Positions 1 through 8,669 of a DNA stretch of 64,000 nt are shown here, one piece after another. Source of the DNA: Bradyrhizobium iriomotense (GTDB taxonomy: Bacteria; Pseudomonadota; Alphaproteobacteria; Rhizobiales; Xanthobacteraceae); NCBI RefSeq assembly GCF_018129405.1, contig NZ_JAFCLP010000015.1, positions 118,519-182,518 on the forward strand, in the 5' to 3' direction. Under the pieces are notes generated by a model. That model saw nothing but the letters and a program-made list of their open reading frames with translations. It did no database searches and had not been told where the DNA came from. The position numbers and the translations under genes were made by a program. Positions within the stretch are counted from its first letter, which is position 1. The number at the start of each line of letters is the position of its first letter.

Positions 1-1
1 C

Positions 2-1198
2 AAACGCTTTCTGCCGGACTACATGATGCCCTCGGCGGTCGTCGTGCTCCAGGCGCTACCGGTGAGCACCAGCGGTAAGCTCGATCGCAGGCTGCTGCCG
101 GCACCTGTCTTCGCCGGCGGCCGCGGCCACGCGCCTGCCACGGACAATGAAAAGCTCGTTGCGATGCTGTTCGAGCGGCTCTTGGAGGCTGAGGGGCCGT
201 TCCAGGTCGATGATGATTTCTTCGATCTCGGCGGGCATTCGCTCCTGGCGGTGGAACTGATGCTGCACCTGCGCGAAACGACCGGTCATGAACCAGGCAT
301 CGGTATCCTGTTCGAGCATTCCACCATCGGCAGGCTGGCGAAATATCTGGATCAAGGGCTAGCGAGCGAAGGCGCGGGACTGCAGCCGTTGGTCAAGCTC
401 AACGCGGCTGACCGGGGCAGGGCACCGGTGTTCATGCTCCACCCGGCCGGCGGGCTTTGCTGGTGCTACAATGGACTGGCCCGAGCGCTCGGTGTCGACA
501 GGCCCGCCTGGGGCGTTCAGGCTCTGGCGCTCGATCCTGATGAGCAAGCGCCGGGAAGCCTTGATGATATGGCACGCGACTATGCGCGCCGCATCGCGTT
601 CATCGCAGACCGACAGATGATTCACCTCGTCGGCTGGTCGATCGGCGGTATCCTTGCGCAGGCGATCGCGGTGCATTTGATAGAGATGGGGCAGAAGGTC
701 GGCGTTGTTGCCATGCTGGACGCTTATCCCTGCGATTGCTGGCGCGATGAGCCAGATCCGGGGGCGGGTGCCGAATTGAAGGCACTGCTTGCGATCGGCG
801 GCCACGATCCCGACGGACTGCCGGAACTGCCGCTGACGCGCGAGGCGGTCATGACTTTTCTTGCCGAGAGCGAAAGTCCGCTCGGTCGGCTGCCCGCGGC
901 GGCGCTCGATGGCATGGTCCGGGTGGTGGCTCTCAACAATCGCCTGGTGCGTGGGCATCGCCATAGCCGCTACGATGGTCCGGTGTTGCACTTTCGGGCG
1001 GCCGGGGATCAAGCCAGAGACCGGACAGGCCTTCGGCCGGAAAGCTGGAGGCCCTACATCGGTTCACTCGATATCCGGGATGTCCCTCTGGTTCACGCAC
1101 ACATGACGGGCGCCGAAGCCGTGCTCCATGTCGCGCCGATGTTGAATACCGCGCTTCTCGAGCACGAGATGGGAAGAGCAAAGGGAGATGAGCCGTGA
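2..1198 (+). CDS. Non-ribosomal peptide synthetase, C-terminal part (end of A domain, PCP, thioesterase); partial at window edge
   Basis: The reading frame is open from the first bases of the window, so the gene starts outside it; about 398 residues are visible. The frame opens with the end of an adenylation domain: an LPDYMMP stretch and the A10-like STSGKLDR motif. A peptidyl carrier domain follows with DDFFDLGGHS; the Ser at 239-241 is the phosphopantetheine site. A type I thioesterase domain follows, with GWSIGG (nucleophile Ser at 638-640). This order matches the ends of EntF/DhbF-type synthetases, where the thioesterase trimerises and releases a dihydroxybenzoyl-amino acid unit as a cyclic lactone. 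The GTGA overlap with a downstream EntA-like gene and the esterases and receptor that follow support a catecholate siderophore. The amino acid substrate cannot be read because the A-domain core is missing. Confidence 0.9.
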   Translation, partial: KRFLPDYMMPSAVVVLQALPVSTSGKLDRRLLPAPVFAGGRGHAPATDNEKLVAMLFERLLEAEGPFQVDDDFFDLGGHSLLAVELMLHLRETTGHEPGIGILFEHSTIGRLAKYLDQGLASEGAGLQPLVKLNAADRGRAPVFMLHPAGGLCWCYNGLARALGVDRPAWGVQALALDPDEQAPGSLDDMARDYARRIAFIADRQMIHLVGWSIGGILAQAIAVHLIEMGQKVGVVAMLDAYPCDCWRDEPDPGAGAELKALLAIGGHDPDGLPELPLTREAVMTFLAESESPLGRLPAAALDGMVRVVALNNRLVRGHRHSRYDGPVLHFRAAGDQARDRTGLRPESWRPYIGSLDIRDVPLVHAHMTGAEAVLHVAPMLNTALLEHEMGRAKGDEP

Positions 1199-1956
1199 GC
1201 GAGTTCGAGGGCAAGACGGTGTTCTTGACTGGCGCAGCCGGTGGAATTGGGCTTGCGGTGGTCAAGGCGTTGTTGCGGGAGGGCGCGACAGTCTTTGCCA
1301 CCGATCATTCGGCGGGCACGCTGGTCGAGCTTGCCTGCGACAATCTCTTCGCTCGTTCGCTCGACGTGACCAATGGCGCCGACGTGGAGCGCGTTATCGG
1401 AGAGATGGACGCGCAATGCGGTGGCATCGACTTCGGCGTCAATGTCGCTGGCGTGCTTGCCACGACCGCGGTCGTGGAAACGAGCGACGCAGAATGGGAG
1501 CGAGTCTTTGCTGTCAACGTGGCCGGGGTGTTCCATGTCTCCCGAGCGCTTGCCCGCCGTATGGCGCCGCGTCGCAAAGGCAGTATCGTCACGGTAAGCT
1601 CCAATGCCGCGGGCATTCCGCGCAAGAATATGGCGGCTTATGCAGCCTCGAAAGCGGCTGCGACCATGTTCACCCGTTGCCTCGGCCTGGAACTGGCCGA
1701 GTATGGCATTCGCTGCAATATCGTGGCTCCCGGATCGACGCTGACGCCGATGCAGACGGGCATGTGGAGCGACGAGCGCGGTGGTGAGCGGGTGATTGAG
1801 GGCTCCCTTGAGAATTTCAAGACCGGCATTCCGCTTCGCAAGCTTGCGACCCCTGAGGATATCGCCAATTCGATCCTGTTCCTGCTATCGGAGAAGGCAG
1901 GGCACATCACGATGGCCGATATCTATGTCGACGGAGGCGCAACGCTGCATGCATGA
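1195..1956 (+). CDS. entA: 2,3-dihydro-2,3-dihydroxybenzoate dehydrogenase (EntA/DhbA-like SDR)
   Basis: The 253-residue protein is a classical short-chain dehydrogenase: TGAAGGIG nucleotide-binding motif near residue 13, a Ser in the SSNAAG stretch, and catalytic YAASK. The segment RCNIVAPGSTLTPMQ is characteristic of the EntA subfamily, which oxidises 2,3-dihydro-2,3-dihydroxybenzoate to 2,3-dihydroxybenzoate with NAD. The start is GTG at 1195, overlapping the NRPS stop by four bases, so translation is probably coupled. The rest of the dihydroxybenzoate pathway (entC, entB, entE) is not in the window and would be expected upstream. The general SDR fold is certain; the exact substrate is inferred from motif and context. 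Confidence 0.88.
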   Translation: MSEFEGKTVFLTGAAGGIGLAVVKALLREGATVFATDHSAGTLVELACDNLFARSLDVTNGADVERVIGEMDAQCGGIDFGVNVAGVLATTAVVETSDAEWERVFAVNVAGVFHVSRALARRMAPRRKGSIVTVSSNAAGIPRKNMAAYAASKAAATMFTRCLGLELAEYGIRCNIVAPGSTLTPMQTGMWSDERGGERVIEGSLENFKTGIPLRKLATPEDIANSILFLLSEKAGHITMADIYVDGGATLHA

Positions 1957-2872
1957 GAAAGCCGTGAGAGAGACCCCAGGGAGCGCGCCAACGCGCAATG
2001 ACCTGGCGGGCATGTCGGTCCCTGAATCGCTGGTCATGCCGGGTTGCTCAAGATTTGCGTTGCGCTCGTCAGAAACGGGGCTCCGTTACGAGATCTTCGT
2101 CTATGTCCCGGAAATCGAGCCACCCGTCGGCGGCTTTCCGGTTATCTATGTGCTGGACGGCAATTCGGATTTCATCACCGTCGCTGAGACCGTGCGGCGT
2201 GTCTCTCGGCGTCCAAAGGCGACCGGCATCGTTCCGGCGATTGTCGTCGGCATCGGCTATCCCAATACGAATGGATACAATACCAACCGCCGCCATCTGG
2301 ATTTCACGCGCGGGCCCGCGGATGCGAGCGTATTTCCGGACAAGGCGATAGATGGCTGCGGCGGCCAGGCCGCCTATATCCGCTTCCTTGGAAATCAGTT
2401 GCTGCCGCATGTCCAGTCGCGGCTCAACGTTGATCCCGACCGTCGCATTCTTCTGGGACACTCTCTCGCCGGCTATTTCGTGCTGGACCTGTTGTCGCAG
2501 CAGCCGGACATGTTCAACGGCTATATCAGCTTCAGCCCCTCGGTCTGGTGGGACAGAACAGGCCTGTCGCGGGCGTTGGCGTCAGCGAACGCCATCACGC
2601 GGCCAATCCGCCTCTTTACGGCGGTCGGCCGCTGGGAGCAGGAACTTGCGCCATGGCAGGCGATGGAGAACTTCGGCAACCAGTATCATGATATCCGCAA
2701 AGCTCGCCGCATGATCGACAATGCGCGCGAAATTTCAGGTGAGGTCAGTGCGGCGTTCGGCGCGCAGGCGCATGTGCGGTTTGAACTCGGCGAGAACGAC
2801 GATCATGCGACCATCGTCACAGCAATGCTTTGTCATGCCCTCCGTTTCGCCGGAACCGCTTTTGCTCCGTGA
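1949..2872 (+). CDS. Siderophore esterase, alpha/beta hydrolase (Fes/IroE/esterase D type), copy 1
   Basis: This is a 307-residue alpha/beta hydrolase of the putative esterase (esterase D/Fes) family. Visible are the strand VIYVLDGNSDF, the oxyanion-side VGIGYP, the nucleophile elbow GHSLAGY, and a late acid/His region ENDDHAT. No signal peptide is apparent, so it should act in the cytoplasm, hydrolysing the ferric siderophore or its lactone to release iron. The ATG at 1949 is preferred over a longer upstream frame because it overlaps the entA stop, the spacing seen throughout this operon. A paralogue lies at 6710-7543 with the same landmarks (VGIGYP, GHSFGG). Which of the two acts on intact trilactone and which on linear products cannot be told from sequence. 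Confidence 0.85.
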   Translation: MHEKAVRETPGSAPTRNDLAGMSVPESLVMPGCSRFALRSSETGLRYEIFVYVPEIEPPVGGFPVIYVLDGNSDFITVAETVRRVSRRPKATGIVPAIVVGIGYPNTNGYNTNRRHLDFTRGPADASVFPDKAIDGCGGQAAYIRFLGNQLLPHVQSRLNVDPDRRILLGHSLAGYFVLDLLSQQPDMFNGYISFSPSVWWDRTGLSRALASANAITRPIRLFTAVGRWEQELAPWQAMENFGNQYHDIRKARRMIDNAREISGEVSAAFGAQAHVRFELGENDDHATIVTAMLCHALRFAGTAFAP

Positions 2873-2909
2873 GAACGGATATTTGCAAGGTTGGCGTCCG
2901 CAGCGATGC

Positions 2910-3072
2910 GCTTGAACGGGCAGCTGACGCCCTCGAGGATGTGCTGTCCGCCCGGCGACAGCGGAACGACATGTTCGTCGGTCCGGTGCAAGCCGCTTTT
3001 GCCGCAGTAGAGGCAGAAGCGTCTCGGAATCGTTGCCCCACCCCGGTCAAGGAGGCGGCGCCATGTGTCCAT
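2910..3072 (-). pseudogene. HNH-type endonuclease fragment (N-terminal remnant)
   Basis: On the minus strand about 54 codons resemble the N-terminus of a CxxC-type HNH endonuclease: CLYCG, then DEHVVPLSPGGQHILEG and one Cys of a second pair. After that the frame loses similarity and runs into the 3' end of the esterase gene, so the C-terminal half and the second zinc pair are missing. I read this as a decayed gene fragment between the esterase and the AraC regulator. The family assignment rests only on the short Cys/His motif. Confidence 0.45.
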
Positions 3073-3259
3073 GGGGCACGATTGTTTCTGGACGTTGTGC
3101 TCTTGTGCGCAATCATCATGAGCAAGTTTAGAAGTCATTTAATCTGAGCGTTCGATCGTAGCCCCCTGCCGAGCGGTGAGTCTAAGTTGTACCCGTGCCT
3201 CATGTTTGAGGTTCGCCATCGCAGGCCTGAGATGCGGTGGTTTTGAGAACGGGAGAATT

Positions 3260-4135
3260 GTGACGGGACCGATGGCCACCGAAGGAGTGGATCTGAATGA
3301 GCGGCTGATAATGATGTCGGGCGGGTTCGTCCTGGCAGCTGGAATCAACCGCTTCGATCAGCCCAAGCGGGTCAATACGGCCCTGCCTGCGGGTATCAAG
3401 ACCGTGGTGCTCTTGAGCGGCCGTTTGCAGATCAGCGTCGGCGGTGGCCGCGGGCGCGAGGTCTGCGGGCCGACCGTGCTGCTGATCCGCAGCTCGGCGG
3501 ATGCCGAGCGAGACCAGGTCTTCGCGGCCAATGCGCCGATCCGCTACCTGATCGTGCAGATGAACGAGAGCATGCTCGGCGCCGAGATGGCGGATGCGCT
3601 CGACCGGTCGTTTGCCGCGATCGGAGGCGCAAGCCATCGCGGTGCGCAGCTTGCTTCCTGTCCGGCCAGCCGCGCGCTGCAGGTGCTGGTGTCGCAGATC
3701 ACGAACTGTCCGATCCGTGGACCCGAGCGCGAGCTCTATCTTTGCGGTAAGGCGATGCAGCTCGTGGCGCTCGCGATCTCCTCTTGCACCACCCAGGCGG
3801 GCGATGCCGACAGCCGGCTCGCGGCGCGCGATGTCGAGCGCATCCGCAAGGCGCGCGATCTGCTGGTGGCGTCCATGCGCGAGCCGCCAAGCCTCGACGC
3901 GCTGGCGCAGCAGGTCGGCCTCAATGTGAGGAAGCTTTCGTCCGGCTTCCGCCAGGTCTATGGCGCGAGCGTGTTCGGCTTCCTTCAGGAATATCGGCTG
4001 GAGCAGGCCTACAAGCTGATCTCGACCGGCGAAATGAGCGTGTCGGGAGCGGCCTTCCACGTCGGCTATGGCGCCGCCCATTTCGCCACCATCTTCCGCA
4101 AGCGCTTCGGCGTCTCGCCGAGCAGCATGCGTTGA
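3260..4135 (+). CDS. AraC-family transcriptional regulator of the siderophore locus
   Basis: About 291 residues. The last ~95 form the double helix-turn-helix DNA-binding domain of AraC regulators (LDALAQQVGLNVRKLSSGFR for the first HTH, then VGYGAAHFATIFRKRFGVSP for the second). The N-terminal two thirds is a cupin-like sensor region. Regulators of this kind beside siderophore receptors (PchR, AlcR, YbtA types) activate uptake genes when the ferric siderophore is bound. The frame can be extended to GTG 3176; I prefer GTG 3260, which has GGGAGA just upstream, with ATG 3272 as an alternative. The receptor gene begins 175 bases downstream, and paired repeats lie in that gap. Confidence 0.85.
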   Translation: MTGPMATEGVDLNERLIMMSGGFVLAAGINRFDQPKRVNTALPAGIKTVVLLSGRLQISVGGGRGREVCGPTVLLIRSSADAERDQVFAANAPIRYLIVQMNESMLGAEMADALDRSFAAIGGASHRGAQLASCPASRALQVLVSQITNCPIRGPERELYLCGKAMQLVALAISSCTTQAGDADSRLAARDVERIRKARDLLVASMREPPSLDALAQQVGLNVRKLSSGFRQVYGASVFGFLQEYRLEQAYKLISTGEMSVSGAAFHVGYGAAHFATIFRKRFGVSPSSMR

Positions 4136-4190
4136 CGGCAGGACTAGGCACATCCTGTCCCAGTTTTTAGGTCTCCTAACTTTGAGCGAA

Positions 4191-4220
4191 AGCGAGAGTC
4201 CGGCGAACGAAAGTCCGCCC
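4191..4220 (+). promoter_or_regulatory. Two adjacent 15-bp imperfect direct repeats upstream of receptor gene; candidate AraC-type operator
   Basis: AGCGAGAGTCCGGCG (4191-4205) is followed directly by AACGAAAGTCCGCCC (4206-4220), matching at 11 of 15 positions. A small dyad, TTAGG-TCT-CCTAA, lies just upstream at 4167-4179. The repeats sit about 90 bases before the receptor start, where an AraC-family activator would bind. The function is inferred from position only. No convincing Fur or Irr box was seen. Confidence 0.35.
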
Positions 4221-4310
4221 CTAGGTCCAGTTGTTCCATCGTGCAACACCGGATGCAGCGCGGCGCGGGGGGCCGCGGCGAATTCTTGGACTGGTTCTTG
4301 GACGATGGGG

Positions 4311-6680
4311 ATGATGACAGTTTCTCGCGGAAAGTGGATGCTTTATGCCTCGGCGCTGGTTGTCGCGGGCCAGTGGCCTGGTGTCATCCATGTCGCTCAT
4401 GCGCAATCGACAAATGGGGCAAGCCTCCCGCCGGTCGTGGTCGAGAGCCCTGTACCGCGGGCTCCGCGCCGTCCGGTGCGCGCCACGACCGTCGCGCCGC
4501 GCACAGCCGCCACGAGCCAGCCGAAGCCGGTCGCAGCATCGGTTGCACCGAAGGAAACGGCGCGCGGGCCGGTACGAGGTATCGTCGCTCATCGCACTGG
4601 CACCGGTTCGAAGACCGACAGCTCGATCATGGAGACGCCGCAGTCGATCACGGTGGTGACGCGGGAGCAAATGACCACGCAAGGCGTCCGCTCGGTCGCC
4701 GAGGCCCTGCGCTACGAGCCAGGTGTCGTCGCGGAGAGCCGCGTCGGCGACCGCTTCGACAACGTGTTCATCCGCGGCTTCGGCGGCTTCGGCGCCAATG
4801 CCAACTATCTGCACTTCTGGGACGGCCTGCGCCTTCCGCGCGGCGTGTCCTATGCGATGCCCTCGGTCGATCCGTATCTCCTGGAGCGGGTCGAGATCCT
4901 GCGCGGGCCGGCCTCGGTGCTCTACGGCCAGAACAATCTCGGCGGCATGGTCAATTTGATCAGCAAGAGCCCGTCGGCGACGCCGCAAGGCGAGGTGTTC
5001 ACCCGCTTCGGCGATCACAACCGCATCGAAGGTGGCTTCGATGTCAGCGGTCCCATCACCGAGGATGGGCAGTTGCTCTATCGGCTGATCGGGCTCGGCC
5101 GCAAGGCCGACACCGACGTCAATTACACCACCACCGAGCGCGAGTTCATCGCGCCGATGGTCACGTGGCGTCCGACGGCCGATACCACCTTCACCGTGCG
5201 CGCCGTGCACGACCGAGATCCCTCGACCTACCAGCCCAACTGGCTGCCGGCCCTTGGCACGCTCCAGATCAACCCGAACGGACAGATCCCGCGCAACTTC
5301 TTCGCGGGCCATCCGGACTACAACAGCTACAGCCGGACGCAGGACTCCATTGCCTACGAGTTCGAGCATCATTTCGACGCGATGTGGACGGTCCGCCAGA
5401 ATTTCCGCTACATGAACCTGTCGAGCGACTTCAAGGCGCTCTCGGTGACCGGCTTCGGCGCGGGCTCGACTTGCGGTGCGGGCACCACGGCCAATGTGTG
5501 CATCGGCCGCTCGAGCACGCACTACATCGAGAATCTTCAGGCTGCGACCATCGACAATCAGGCCGAGGCGAAGTTCGCCACCGGCTGGCTCCAGCATACC
5601 GTGCTGGCTGGCGTCGATTTCCAGAAGAGTTCGTCGGATGCGACCTTCGGCAACGGCGCCACCACCTATGTCAACTATCTCAATCCGAACTATGGCACGA
5701 TCGCCGCGCCGGCTTTGACGACGCAGACGCTCCAGGAGCGTGAGCAGACCGGCGTCTATCTCCAAGACCAGATCCGGCTCGGCAAGCTCGCCGCCGTGAT
5801 CGGCGTCCGCAACGATTGGGCCAATGCGACCTCGGACACGCGCACGATCGCGACCGGCGTCTACACCAACCGCAGCCATCCGTCCGATTCCGCGACGACC
5901 TGGCGCACCGGCCTGACCTATCTGTTCGACAACGGCTTCGCGCCTTATGCCAGCTATGCGACCTCGTTCGAGCCGACCATCGGCACGGACTACACCGGCG
6001 CGGCGTTCGTGCCGACCACCGGCCAGCAATATGAGGTCGGCGTGAAGTACCAGCCGAATGGCTTCAACGGCTTCTTCATGCTTTCGCTCTATGACATCAC
6101 GCAGAACAACGTGCTGACCATGGATACGGCGCATCTCTACGCCAACTATCCGGCCTGCACCCAGTCCGGCGCCAACTGCCAGATCCAGCAGGGCCAGGTG
6201 AGCTCCAAGGGCATCGAGTTCAGCGCCAAGCTGACGCCGATTCCCGGCCTCGACATCATCGCGGCCGCCGCCCACAACGACATCGAGATCACTAAGAGCA
6301 CGCAGGTGGTCAGCGGCATCTCGATCCAGGGCAAGGTGCCGGTCGGCGCGCCCGCCAACACGGCGTCGCTGTGGGCCGACTACACCATCCAGAGCGGCCA
6401 GATGACGGGCTTCGGCTTCGGCGGCGGCGTCCGCTATGTCGGCGAATCCTTCGGCGACAACATCAACTCCATGGCGATGATCGTGCCGGCCTATATCCTC
6501 GCCGACGCCATGCTGCACTACGACCTCAACGGCCTGTCGCCGCAGTTGAAGGGCTGGAAGCTAGCGTTGAACGTCACCAACCTCCTCGACAAGACCTATG
6601 TGTCGGCCTGTGCCTCCGCGACCCAATGTTTCTATGGCAATGGCCGCTCGACCATGGGAACGATCCGATACCAGTGGTAG
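4311..6680 (+). CDS. TonB-dependent siderophore receptor
   Basis: About 789 residues. A signal peptide precedes a processing site near VAHA-QS. A proline-rich linker leads to the plug domain (ETPQSITVVTREQM; VAEALRYEPGV; RGFGGFG; RVEILRGPASVLYGQNNLGGMVNLISK). A 22-strand barrel follows and ends in an aromatic residue (TIRYQW), as in the FpvA/FhuA-like TonB-dependent siderophore receptor family. It imports a ferric siderophore across the outer membrane using TonB energy. The frame is open back to 4068, inside the AraC gene; ATG 4311 (or 4314) is chosen because it gives a proper signal peptide and has GGGG upstream. Its neighbours suggest a catecholate ligand. Confidence 0.93.
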   Translation: MMTVSRGKWMLYASALVVAGQWPGVIHVAHAQSTNGASLPPVVVESPVPRAPRRPVRATTVAPRTAATSQPKPVAASVAPKETARGPVRGIVAHRTGTGSKTDSSIMETPQSITVVTREQMTTQGVRSVAEALRYEPGVVAESRVGDRFDNVFIRGFGGFGANANYLHFWDGLRLPRGVSYAMPSVDPYLLERVEILRGPASVLYGQNNLGGMVNLISKSPSATPQGEVFTRFGDHNRIEGGFDVSGPITEDGQLLYRLIGLGRKADTDVNYTTTEREFIAPMVTWRPTADTTFTVRAVHDRDPSTYQPNWLPALGTLQINPNGQIPRNFFAGHPDYNSYSRTQDSIAYEFEHHFDAMWTVRQNFRYMNLSSDFKALSVTGFGAGSTCGAGTTANVCIGRSSTHYIENLQAATIDNQAEAKFATGWLQHTVLAGVDFQKSSSDATFGNGATTYVNYLNPNYGTIAAPALTTQTLQEREQTGVYLQDQIRLGKLAAVIGVRNDWANATSDTRTIATGVYTNRSHPSDSATTWRTGLTYLFDNGFAPYASYATSFEPTIGTDYTGAAFVPTTGQQYEVGVKYQPNGFNGFFMLSLYDITQNNVLTMDTAHLYANYPACTQSGANCQIQQGQVSSKGIEFSAKLTPIPGLDIIAAAAHNDIEITKSTQVVSGISIQGKVPVGAPANTASLWADYTIQSGQMTGFGFGGGVRYVGESFGDNINSMAMIVPAYILADAMLHYDLNGLSPQLKGWKLALNVTNLLDKTYVSACASATQCFYGNGRSTMGTIRYQW

Positions 6681-6709
6681 GGAACAACGACAGGCCGATC
6701 GTCAACGCC

Positions 6710-7543
6710 ATGCTGCCCGGTGCTTCGGTGCGCGACATGCGCTCGACCGGCGGGCACGACTATCGGATTTTCGTCTGGCAGCCGGAGCCGCGGCCGCGCG
6801 GATCGCTGCCAGTGCTCTATTTGCTGGACGGAAATGGCATGTTTCCGATCGCGGTCGCCGCGCTCGCGCTCCAGTCGCGTCGCGCCGAGCGCACCGGCGT
6901 GACGCCGTCCGTCATCGTCGGCATCGGTTATCCGACCGTGCACTGGCTTGATGCGAAGCGGCGCACCTACGACTACACGCCGCCGGTCGCGACCGATCGT
7001 CTGGCGCAGCGGCCAGGCAACCGCGCATGGGACGCGACTGGGGGCGCGGATGCGTTCCTCGATTTCATCCAGCGCGAGCTGGCGCCGGCCATATCGGACG
7101 AGTTCACCATCGATCCCGACCGCACCGCGTTGTTCGGCCACTCCTTTGGCGGTTTGCTTGGGCTCTACGCCCTCTTGACCCGGCCGGCGCTGGTCCGTAG
7201 CTACGTCGCGGCCAGTCCGTCGATCTGGTTCGCGCCCGATGCGCTCACGGGGCGGCTGAAGACCTTTGCGGCGCCTGGCCTGGCGCGTCGCCGCGTGCTC
7301 GTCACAGTCGGCAGCTTGGAGCAGGGCGGGATGTCGTCGGGTGACGCCGATGCCGACGATTATGGATCATGGATGAGGCGCAACCGCATGGTCGATAATG
7401 CCCGCGAATTTGCCGGCGCGCTCACGCGGACCGCGGACGCGTCGCTCGACGTCTCGTTTCGGATGTTTGGGGAGGAAAACCATGCCTCTGTCGTTCCATC
7501 CGCCATCAGCCTTGCGCTCCGATTTGCGCTGCCGCCGAAGTGA
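6710..7543 (+). CDS. Siderophore esterase, alpha/beta hydrolase, copy 2
   Basis: About 277 residues from ATG 6710. Same family as the esterase at 1949-2872: LYLLDGNGMF, VGIGYP, nucleophile elbow GHSFGG, and C-terminal GEENHASV. No signal peptide is visible, so it is probably cytosolic. It sits between the receptor and the periplasmic binding protein, where Fes-like enzymes commonly occur. A GTG at 6674 overlapping the receptor stop is an alternative start that adds 12 residues; neither start has a strong Shine-Dalgarno. Two diverged copies in one locus suggest either division of labour (cyclic versus linear siderophore, or two siderophores) or an ancient duplication. Confidence 0.82.
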   Translation: MLPGASVRDMRSTGGHDYRIFVWQPEPRPRGSLPVLYLLDGNGMFPIAVAALALQSRRAERTGVTPSVIVGIGYPTVHWLDAKRRTYDYTPPVATDRLAQRPGNRAWDATGGADAFLDFIQRELAPAISDEFTIDPDRTALFGHSFGGLLGLYALLTRPALVRSYVAASPSIWFAPDALTGRLKTFAAPGLARRRVLVTVGSLEQGGMSSGDADADDYGSWMRRNRMVDNAREFAGALTRTADASLDVSFRMFGEENHASVVPSAISLALRFALPPK

Positions 7544-7547
7544 GATC

Positions 7548-8669
7548 ATGCGCCGTTTTGTGACCATCGCTCTTGCTGTACTCGCAACTGCGCACCTCGC
7601 ATTCTCGCCGCAGCTGGCTACGGCGGCGGACGAGCCGATCGTCGTCACCGATATCACCGGACGGACGGTCACTCTTCCGCGTCCGGCAAAGCGCGTGCTG
7701 CTCGCGGAGGGCCGTCAGCTCATCGCACTCTCGCTGCTCGATCCGAAGCCGGTCGATTTTATGGCGGCGTGGCTCGGCGATTTCCGCCGCAACGACAGCG
7801 AGAGCTACGCGCAATACCGCCAGAAATTCCCGGAGATCGACCATGTCCCGGTGCTCGGTATCGGCAGCGACGGCACGTTCCCCGTCGAGCGCGCCATCGA
7901 GATCAAGCCCGACGTCGCCGTGCTCGGCGTCAGCTTTGCGCCCGGCGGGCGGGCCAACGACGTGGCGCGGCAGCTCGAAGCTGCCGGCATTCCGGTCGTG
8001 TTCACCGACTTCTTCGTCGCGCCATTCGAGCATACGGTGGCGAGCGTGCGCGTTCTTGGCCGGGTGATCGGGCGGGACGCGCGGGCCAACGAATTTGCCG
8101 AATTCTACGAACAGCACATGAGGCGCATCGCGGAGCATGTTGCGCACTCCGCCGGGCCGCGTCCACGCGTGCTGCTCGAGACGCATGCCGGAGCCACCGA
8201 TTGCTGCTACGCGCCGGGTGCCGGCAATATCGGTAGGTTCGTTGCGTTTGCCGGTGGCGACAGTATCTCGGCCTCGGTCGCGCCCGGGCCGACGGCGCAG
8301 CTCAGCCTCGAATATGTCATTTCGGCCAATCCCGACGTCTATATCGGCACGGGCGGTGCGCACCTGAGAGCATCGGGTGGGCTCGTCATCGGTCCCGGCT
8401 TCGACGCCGCAACCGTTCGCGACCGGCTTGCCGCGGTGGTGGCGCGGCCGGGCTTCGCCGGGCTCAACGCCGTGCGCAACGGCCGCGTTTACGGCCTGTT
8501 CCACAACATCATCGCGACGCCGCTCAACGTCGTCGCGGCCGAAGCACTGGCGCGCTGGATCAACCCGCAAACTGCACGCGATATCGATCCGGATGCGACG
8601 ATTGCGGAGCTCAATGCTCGCTTCCTCGCGGTGCCGTTGCAAGGTGTGTACTGGATCGATCAGAAATGA
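7548..8669 (+). CDS. Periplasmic iron-siderophore ABC transporter substrate-binding protein
   Basis: About 373 residues beginning MRRFVTIALAVLATAHLAF with a signal peptide cut near ATAA. The mature part starts with VVTDITGRTVTLPRPAKRVL, the standard opening of FecB/FhuD-type class III binding proteins. It carries the conserved late segment LNAVRNGRVYGL. The frame extends upstream to 7398 inside the esterase, but ATG 7548, five bases after the esterase stop, gives the signal peptide. It should bind the ferric siderophore in the periplasm and hand it to the permease encoded just downstream. Confidence 0.9.
   Translation: MRRFVTIALAVLATAHLAFSPQLATAADEPIVVTDITGRTVTLPRPAKRVLLAEGRQLIALSLLDPKPVDFMAAWLGDFRRNDSESYAQYRQKFPEIDHVPVLGIGSDGTFPVERAIEIKPDVAVLGVSFAPGGRANDVARQLEAAGIPVVFTDFFVAPFEHTVASVRVLGRVIGRDARANEFAEFYEQHMRRIAEHVAHSAGPRPRVLLETHAGATDCCYAPGAGNIGRFVAFAGGDSISASVAPGPTAQLSLEYVISANPDVYIGTGGAHLRASGGLVIGPGFDAATVRDRLAAVVARPGFAGLNAVRNGRVYGLFHNIIATPLNVVAAEALARWINPQTARDIDPDATIAELNARFLAVPLQGVYWIDQK

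Noticed and set aside
4221-6518. 765-codon open frame on the minus strand
   Set aside because: It is the antisense shadow of the TonB receptor gene: His/Arg/Asp-rich composition, no domain and no start signal.
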